A stretch of DNA of 64,000 bases from Streptomyces barkulensis (lineage in GTDB: Bacteria > Actinomycetota > Actinomycetes > Streptomycetales > Streptomycetaceae). Of this stretch, positions 58,983-64,000 are shown piece by piece; position 1 is the stretch's first letter; each line of letters opens with the position of its first letter. Under the pieces are notes generated by a model, which ran no database searches, was not told where the DNA came from, and saw only the letters and a list, made by a program, of their open reading frames with translations. The stretch covers positions 62,001 to 126,000 of the forward strand of contig NZ_PGSG01000053.1 in assembly GCF_002843305.1 (NCBI RefSeq), written 5' to 3'. Position numbers and translations under genes: made by a program.

Positions 58983-60996
58983 GGTTGGGTGACCCTCCGG
59001 TCTGTGGGGACGGTCGCAGGGAGAGGATGTGCGCGGGCGCCGCGCCGCGGCCCGGCTCCAGGCGCACATAGTTGTCCCTGCCCCAGTGATAGGTCTCGCC
59101 GGTGAGCTCGTCGCGCACCGGGAAGGGGTCGGCGCCATCCGCCTGAGCGGGAGTGAGGCCGAGTTCCGCCAGGTCCAACGAGACCGTGGCCTCGTGGGTG
59201 TGGTGGGGGTCGAGGTTGACCACCGTGAGAACCGTGTCGGCGTACGGGTGTGCGCAGTGCTTCGAGTAGACGATGATCGACGGGTTGTCGCTGTGGTGGA
59301 AGCGCAGGTTGCGCAGCTCCTGCAGTGCCGGATGACGGCGGCGCAGCCGGTTCAGTTCGGTGAGGAGCGGGGCGATGGTGGTGCCCGCACGCTCCGCGGC
59401 CGCCCAGTCGCGCGGGCGGAGCTGGTACTTCTCCGAGTCAAGGTACTCCTCGCTGCCCGGCCTGGCCGGTGCCGACTCGCACAGCTCGTAGCCCGAGTAG
59501 ACCCCCCAGGTGGGAGAGAGGGTCGCGGCGAGCACCGCGCGGACCTCGAAGGCGTGGCGACCGCCGTTCTGGAGGTAGGCGTGGAGGATGTCGGGGGTGT
59601 TGACGAAGAAGTTGGGCCTCATGTACGAGGCGGCGTCCCCGGAGAGTTCGGTGAGGTACTCGGTCAGCTCGTCCTTCCCGTTGCGCCAGGTGAAGTAGGT
59701 GTAGGACTGCTGGAAGCCGATCTTGGCGAGGGTGTGCATCATCGCCGGGCGGGTGAACGCCTCGGCCAGGAAGAGGACGTCGGGATCGGTCCCGTTGATC
59801 TCGCCGATCACCTTCTCCCAGAAGACGACCGGCTTGGTGTGCGGGTTGTCCACGCGGAAGATCCGCACCCCGTGGGACATCCACATCCGCAGGATCCGCA
59901 CGGTCTCGGCGACCAGCCCGTCCATGTCCGCGTCGAACGCGATGGGGTAGATGTCCTGGTACTTCTTCGGGGGGTTCTCGGCGTAGGCGATCGTCCCGTC
60001 GGGGCGGTGGCGGAACCACTCCGGGTGCTCCTTGACCCACGGGTGGTCCGGGGAGCACTGCAGGGCGAAGTCCAGGGCCACCTCCATGCGCAGTTCGCGG
60101 GCGCGCGCCACGAAGCGGTCGAAGTCCTCGAAGGTGCCCAGGTCCGGGTGGATCGCGTCGTGCCCGCCGGCGGCCGAGCCGATGGCCCAGGGGCTGCCGA
60201 CGTCGTGGGGACCGGCGGTCAGGGAGTTGTTGGGGCCCTTGCGAAACGATTCGCCGATGGGATGGACCGGCGGCAGGTAGACCACGTCGAAGCCCATGTC
60301 CGCGATCGCGGGCAGCCGCTCGGCGGCCGTGCGCAGGGTGCCGGGGACGGGCGGCTCGCCCTCCCGCACCACCGCGCCCTCCGAGCGGGGGAAGAACTCG
60401 TACCAGGAGCCGAACAGCGCTCTCCTGCGCTCCACCAGCAGCGGCAGGGGACGGGTGGCGGTGACCGGTTCGCGCAGCGGGTGGCGGTCCAGCGCGGCCA
60501 CCACCTCGGGCGCCAGCGCCGCGGCCAGCCGTGCGGCGACCGGGCGGGAGGCGTCGCGCAGGGCCTCCACGGCCCCCAGCACGGCCGCGCGGCCGTCGTC
60601 CCCGGGCACCCCCGCGGCGGCCCGCTCGTGCAGCAGCGCGCCCTCGGTGAGGGTCAGCTCGGCGTCGATCCCCGCCGGGACCTTGATCCTCGCGTTGTGC
60701 CGCCAGGTGCCCACCGGATCGCCCCACGCCTCGACGGTGTAGGACCAGCGGCCCTCCGAGCCGGGGGTGACGTCCGCGCCCCAGCGGTCGGTGCCCGGCG
60801 CCAGTTCCCGCATCGGCGTCCACGGGCCCGGGCTTCCGCTCGGGTCGCGCAGGACGACGTTCGCGCCGACCGCGTCATGGCCTTCGCGGAAGACCGTGGC
60901 CGAGACCCGGAAGGTCTCGCCGGCCACGGCCTTCGCCGGGCGGCGCCCGCAGTCGACGAGCGGATGGACGTCCAGTACGGGAATGCGACCGATCAT
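58969..60996 (-). CDS. glgE: Alpha-1,4-glucan:maltose-1-P maltosyltransferase
   Basis: 675-aa GH13_3 enzyme that extends alpha-glucan from maltose 1-phosphate. N-terminal domains (1-200) precede the barrel; nucleophile D383 is in [11 protein letters not shown] and the general acid E412 in [10 protein letters not shown], matching D394/E423 of the S. coelicolor enzyme with an offset of 11. ATG 60996 follows AGGTGA. First gene of the glgE-treS-mak-glgB operon; its 3' end overlaps treS. The pathway makes cytoplasmic glycogen-like glucan from trehalose. Confidence 0.97.
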
Positions 60997-61420
60997 TGGA
61001 TCACCTGGTGGCGTTACGGATGGTTTTGTTCTTTCTATCTGTTCCACAGACCGTTGACGGGCCGGGGGCATGGCCGCTCCTGTCCGCTTTCACTCGGCTG
61101 GCGTGACGGTTGTTCCGGGGGAACCCGGGAAGGGCGGTAGGAGGAGAGACTGCCCGCCCGGACGGGACGGGCATCCGCCTCAATGTGAACTACTCGTAAG
61201 CAAACGTGCCCAACCTGACCGTTCCCGCCACGGGCCGGGAAACTCCTCCTCTCCTCGCGCCGGTGGCGGCACCCGGTGCCAGGCGGAGGGCCGGCGGAAG
61301 ACGGACCGGGCGCCGCGCGCGGGCGTACGACGATTGCGCGCATATGCGCCCATGGGGCCGTTGGTGACGTGATGACGGGTTACCGGGCGAAAAGAGCGGA
61401 GATCCGGCTACCGTCGAGGG
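60997..61420. other. Divergent glgE/glgP intergenic region
   Basis: 424 bases without a gene. It holds a 12-base perfect palindrome GCGCATATGCGC (61338-61349) about 70 bases before glgP and an A/T-richer segment near 61015-61045 before glgE (on the plus strand TGGTTTTGTTCTTTC). These are the likely promoter sides, but no convincing -35/-10 pair was assigned. Confidence 0.5.
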
Positions 61421-64000
61421 GTGAAGGCCATTCGTCGATTCTCTGTACGTCCCGTCCTTCCGGAGCCCCTACGACCGCTCAGCGACCTGGCGCACAACCT
61501 GCGCTGGTCCTGGCACCCCGAGACCAGAGAACTCTTCCGCCGCGCCGACCCCGACGGCTGGCGCGCCTCCGGCGGCGACCCGGTGCGGACACTGGGCACC
61601 GTCTCCGCCCGGAGACTGGAGGAGCTGGCCCACGACCGCGACTTCCTGGAGAGGCTGTCCGCCGCCGCGGGGGATCTGCGCGAGTACCTGACCGAGCCGC
61701 GCTGGTACCAGCGCGCGGAGGGCGAACCGCCCGCCGCCATCGCCTACTTCTCCCCCGAGTTCGGCATCACCGCCGCCCTGCCCCAGTACTCCGGCGGGCT
61801 CGGCATCCTCGCCGGGGACCACCTCAAGGCCGCCAGCGACCTCGGCGTCCCGCTGATCGGGGTGGGCCTGCTGTACCGCCACGGCTACTTCCGCCAGAGC
61901 CTGTCGCGCGACGGCTGGCAGCAGGAGCACTACCCCGTCCTGGACCCCAACGAGCTGCCGCTGGAGGTGCTGCGCGAGCCGGGCGGCGCCCCGGTCCGCG
62001 TGGATCTGCGGCTGCCCGGCGCACGCACCCTGCGCGCCCACGTCTGGCAGGCCCGCGTCGGCCGCGTCCCCCTGCTGCTGCTCGACTCCGACGTGGAGGA
62101 CAACGCCCCGCGCGAACGTGACGTCACCGACCGGCTCTACGGCGGCGGCAGCGAGCACCGGCTGCTCCAGGAGATGCTGCTGGGCATCGGCGGGGTGCGG
62201 GCGGTGCGCGCGTACTGCCGTGTCACCGGCCACCCCGAGCCCGAGGTGTTCCACACCAACGAGGGGCACGCCGGCTTCCTCGGACTGGAACGCATCCGGG
62301 AGATGGGCGGGGAGGGCGTGCCCTTCGACACCGCGCTGGAGGCCGTGCGCGCCGGGACGGTGTTCACCACCCACACCCCCGTCCCCGCCGGCATCGACCG
62401 CTTCGACCGCGAGTTGGTCGCCCGCCACCTCGGCGACGACGGCGAGCTGCCCGGCGTGGACGTGGGGCAGGTGCTGCGGCTGGGCACCGAGACCTACCCC
62501 GGCGGCGACCCCGGGCTGTTCAACATGGCCGTGATGGGGCTCAGGCTCGCCCGGCGCGCCAACGGCGTCTCCACACTGCACGGCGCGGTCAGCCGGGAGA
62601 TGTTCGCCGGGCTGTGGCCGGGCTTCGACGCCGCCGAGGTGCCCATCACCTCCATCACCAACGGCGTCCACGCCCCCACCTGGACCGCCGGCGGGATGCG
62701 GGCGCTGCCCGCCGACGCCGGCGGCGCCGAGCTGTGGGAGGCCCGCCGCGCCCTGCGCGAGCAACTCGTGCAAGAGGTGCGCCGGCGGCTGCGCGCCTCC
62801 TGGCGGCAGCGCGGCGCCTCGGACGCCGAACTCGGCTGGATCGACGGCGTCCTGGACCCGGACGTGCTCACCATCGGCTTCGCCCGCCGCGTTCCGTCCT
62901 ACAAGCGGCTGACGCTGATGCTGCGCGACCGCGAGCGGCTCACCGAACTGCTGCTGCATCCCACCCGGCCCGTCCAGCTCGTGGTCGCGGGCAAGGCGCA
63001 CCCGGCCGACGACGGCGGCAAGCGGCTGATCCAGGAACTGGTGCGGTTCGCCGACGACCCCCGGGTGCGCCACCGGATCGTCTTCCTGCCCGACTACGGC
63101 ATGGCCATGGCGCAGAAGCTCTACACCGGTTGCGACGTCTGGCTGAACAACCCGCTGCGCCCGCTGGAGGCGTGCGGGACCTCCGGGATGAAGGCGGCGC
63201 TCAACGGCTGCCTCAACCTCTCGGTGCGGGACGGCTGGTGGGAGGAGTGGTACGAGCCGGACTTCGGCTGGGCCATCCCGACCGCCGACGGCGGCGGGCC
63301 CGGCGCGGCGCACGAGAGCGCGCAGGACCGCGAGCGGCGCGACGACATAGAGGCGGCGGCGCTCTACGAACTGCTCCGCGAGCATGTGGCGCCGTGCTTC
63401 TACGACCGCGGGCCGGCCGGTGACGGGCTGCCCGGGCGGTGGATCGAGATGGTCCGCCAGACCAGGCAGAGGCTCGGGCCGAAGGTGCTCGCCGACCGGA
63501 TGGTGCGCGAGTACACCGAGCGGCTGTACACCCCCGCCGCCCACGCCCACCGGGCGCTGGACGCCGGCGCCGCCGGGCGGCTGGCGGCGTGGAAGGCGCG
63601 GGTGCGCGCGAACTGGCCGCGGGTGGCGATCGACCATGTGGAGTCGGTCTGCGAGTCCGTGGAACTGGGCGGCTCGCTGTCGCTGCGGGTACGGGTGGCC
63701 CTGGGCGGCCTGGAGCCGGACGATGTGGAGGTGCAGGCGGTCGCCGGGCGGGTGGACGAGTCGGATTCCATCGCGGGCGACGAGGCGGTGCGCGTACCGC
63801 TCAAGCCCTCCGGCGGGACGGAGGAGGACGGGGGCCGGCTGTACGAGGGGCCGCTGGCGCTGGACCGCACCGGGCCGTTCGGCTACACCGTCCGTGTCCT
63901 GCCCTCCCATCCGCTGCTGGCGGGCCCGTCCGAGATGGGGCTGGTGACCCTGCCGCCGGACGGCCTCGGCGCCCGGGAGGCCGCCGGGATGCTGCTGCGC
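61421..64000 (+). CDS. glgP: Alpha-glucan phosphorylase (3' partial)
   Basis: At least 860 aa, running off the window. It releases glucose 1-phosphate from alpha-glucan. N-terminal FSVRPVLPEPLRPLSDLAHNLRW-type start (DUF3417 region), then SPEFGITAALPQYSGGLGILAGDH, HTNEGHAGFLGLE, and the PLP-lysine motif CGTSGMKAALNG; this is the shorter, GlgP/MalP-like group of actinobacteria. GTG 61421 is the family start, although GAGGG abuts it. It is divergent from the glgE operon, so synthesis and breakdown genes share one control region. Confidence 0.95.
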   Translation, partial: MKAIRRFSVRPVLPEPLRPLSDLAHNLRWSWHPETRELFRRADPDGWRASGGDPVRTLGTVSARRLEELAHDRDFLERLSAAAGDLREYLTEPRWYQRAEGEPPAAIAYFSPEFGITAALPQYSGGLGILAGDHLKAASDLGVPLIGVGLLYRHGYFRQSLSRDGWQQEHYPVLDPNELPLEVLREPGGAPVRVDLRLPGARTLRAHVWQARVGRVPLLLLDSDVEDNAPRERDVTDRLYGGGSEHRLLQEMLLGIGGVRAVRAYCRVTGHPEPEVFHTNEGHAGFLGLERIREMGGEGVPFDTALEAVRAGTVFTTHTPVPAGIDRFDRELVARHLGDDGELPGVDVGQVLRLGTETYPGGDPGLFNMAVMGLRLARRANGVSTLHGAVSREMFAGLWPGFDAAEVPITSITNGVHAPTWTAGGMRALPADAGGAELWEARRALREQLVQEVRRRLRASWRQRGASDAELGWIDGVLDPDVLTIGFARRVPSYKRLTLMLRDRERLTELLLHPTRPVQLVVAGKAHPADDGGKRLIQELVRFADDPRVRHRIVFLPDYGMAMAQKLYTGCDVWLNNPLRPLEACGTSGMKAALNGCLNLSVRDGWWEEWYEPDFGWAIPTADGGGPGAAHESAQDRERRDDIEAAALYELLREHVAPCFYDRGPAGDGLPGRWIEMVRQTRQRLGPKVLADRMVREYTERLYTPAAHAHRALDAGAAGRLAAWKARVRANWPRVAIDHVESVCESVELGGSLSLRVRVALGGLEPDDVEVQAVAGRVDESDSIAGDEAVRVPLKPSGGTEEDGGRLYEGPLALDRTGPFGYTVRVLPSHPLLAGPSEMGLVTLPPDGLGAREAAGMLLR

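Noticed and set aside
61469..63910. 813-aa minus-strand frame opposite glgP
   Set aside because: It is a shadow of the phosphorylase, whose PLP-lysine motif and family N-terminus are clear on the plus strand.

Overview
This is a high-GC actinobacterial chromosome segment, almost certainly Streptomyces. The evidence is the codon use (G/C in nearly every third position), the filP-scy polarisome genes, the GlgE maltosyltransferase cluster, NucS, AbsC, a secreted CBM2-FnIII-GH18 chitinase and many GTG/TTG starts. From memory, the gene order follows the S. coelicolor SCO5367-SCO5444 region with some genes missing; this was not checked by alignment. Both edges cut a gene: atpB on the left and the glucan phosphorylase on the right. 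No rRNA, tRNA, insertion sequence, prophage or CRISPR array was seen.

Layout. 1-6.9 kb: F1Fo ATP synthase operon atpB-E-F-H-A-G-D-C with an 18-bp-stem terminator and a second hairpin between atpD and atpC. 7-12.4 kb: DUF2550 membrane protein, chitinase with a DasR-type (dre) site inside its promoter, a NarL-type two-component pair and a small membrane protein. 12.4-18.9 kb: cobalamin adenosyltransferase, 3-hydroxyacyl-CoA dehydrogenase, STAS protein, large P-loop-like membrane protein, NucS and an SCO5389-family protein. 19-27.5 kb: LLM-class oxidoreductase beside a 62-bp perfect palindrome, a zinc-ribbon-like protein, an ABC transporter pair whose permease reading frame is broken near its start, and filP and scy. 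27.6-30.6 kb: methylmalonyl-CoA epimerase, thiolase, MeaB-type GTPase. 30.6-33.6 kb: Asp-rich PepSY protein divergent from an OmpR-type two-component system whose sensor has an Asp-rich external loop. 33.6-39.1 kb: Pro-rich membrane protein, MarR regulator, three tandem AIM24 paralogues, two DUF3817 proteins around a thiamine-binding-like protein and AbsC. 39.2-42.9 kb: IcmA, TetR regulator, thioredoxin-TPR protein. 43-46.1 kb: DUF6230, DUF6114 and a low-complexity surface protein. 46.2-52.6 kb: pyk, ackA, pta and divergent pfkA. 52.8-64 kb: glgB, maltokinase, treS, glgE (one leftward operon) and divergent glgP.

Functional themes. (1) Energy and central carbon: ATP synthase, phosphofructokinase, pyruvate kinase, acetate overflow. 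(2) Alpha-glucan/trehalose cycling by TreS-maltokinase-GlgE-GlgB, opposed by GlgP. (3) B12-dependent acyl-CoA metabolism scattered over 27 kb: adenosyltransferase, 3-hydroxyacyl-CoA dehydrogenase, thiolase, epimerase, MeaB-like chaperone and IcmA with the isobutyryl-CoA mutase residues F80/Q198. (4) Tip growth through FilP and Scy. (5) Poorly described surface or sensory modules: PepSY plus two-component system, the AIM24 triplet, the DUF6230/DUF6114 unit.

The least explained observations are the perfect palindrome at 20113-20174, the acidic PepSY/sensor pair with its OmpR-like operator, a predicted leaderless icmA promoter containing a 20-bp dyad, a GlgB with a histone-H1-like Lys/Ala arm, and the frameshifted ABC permease.
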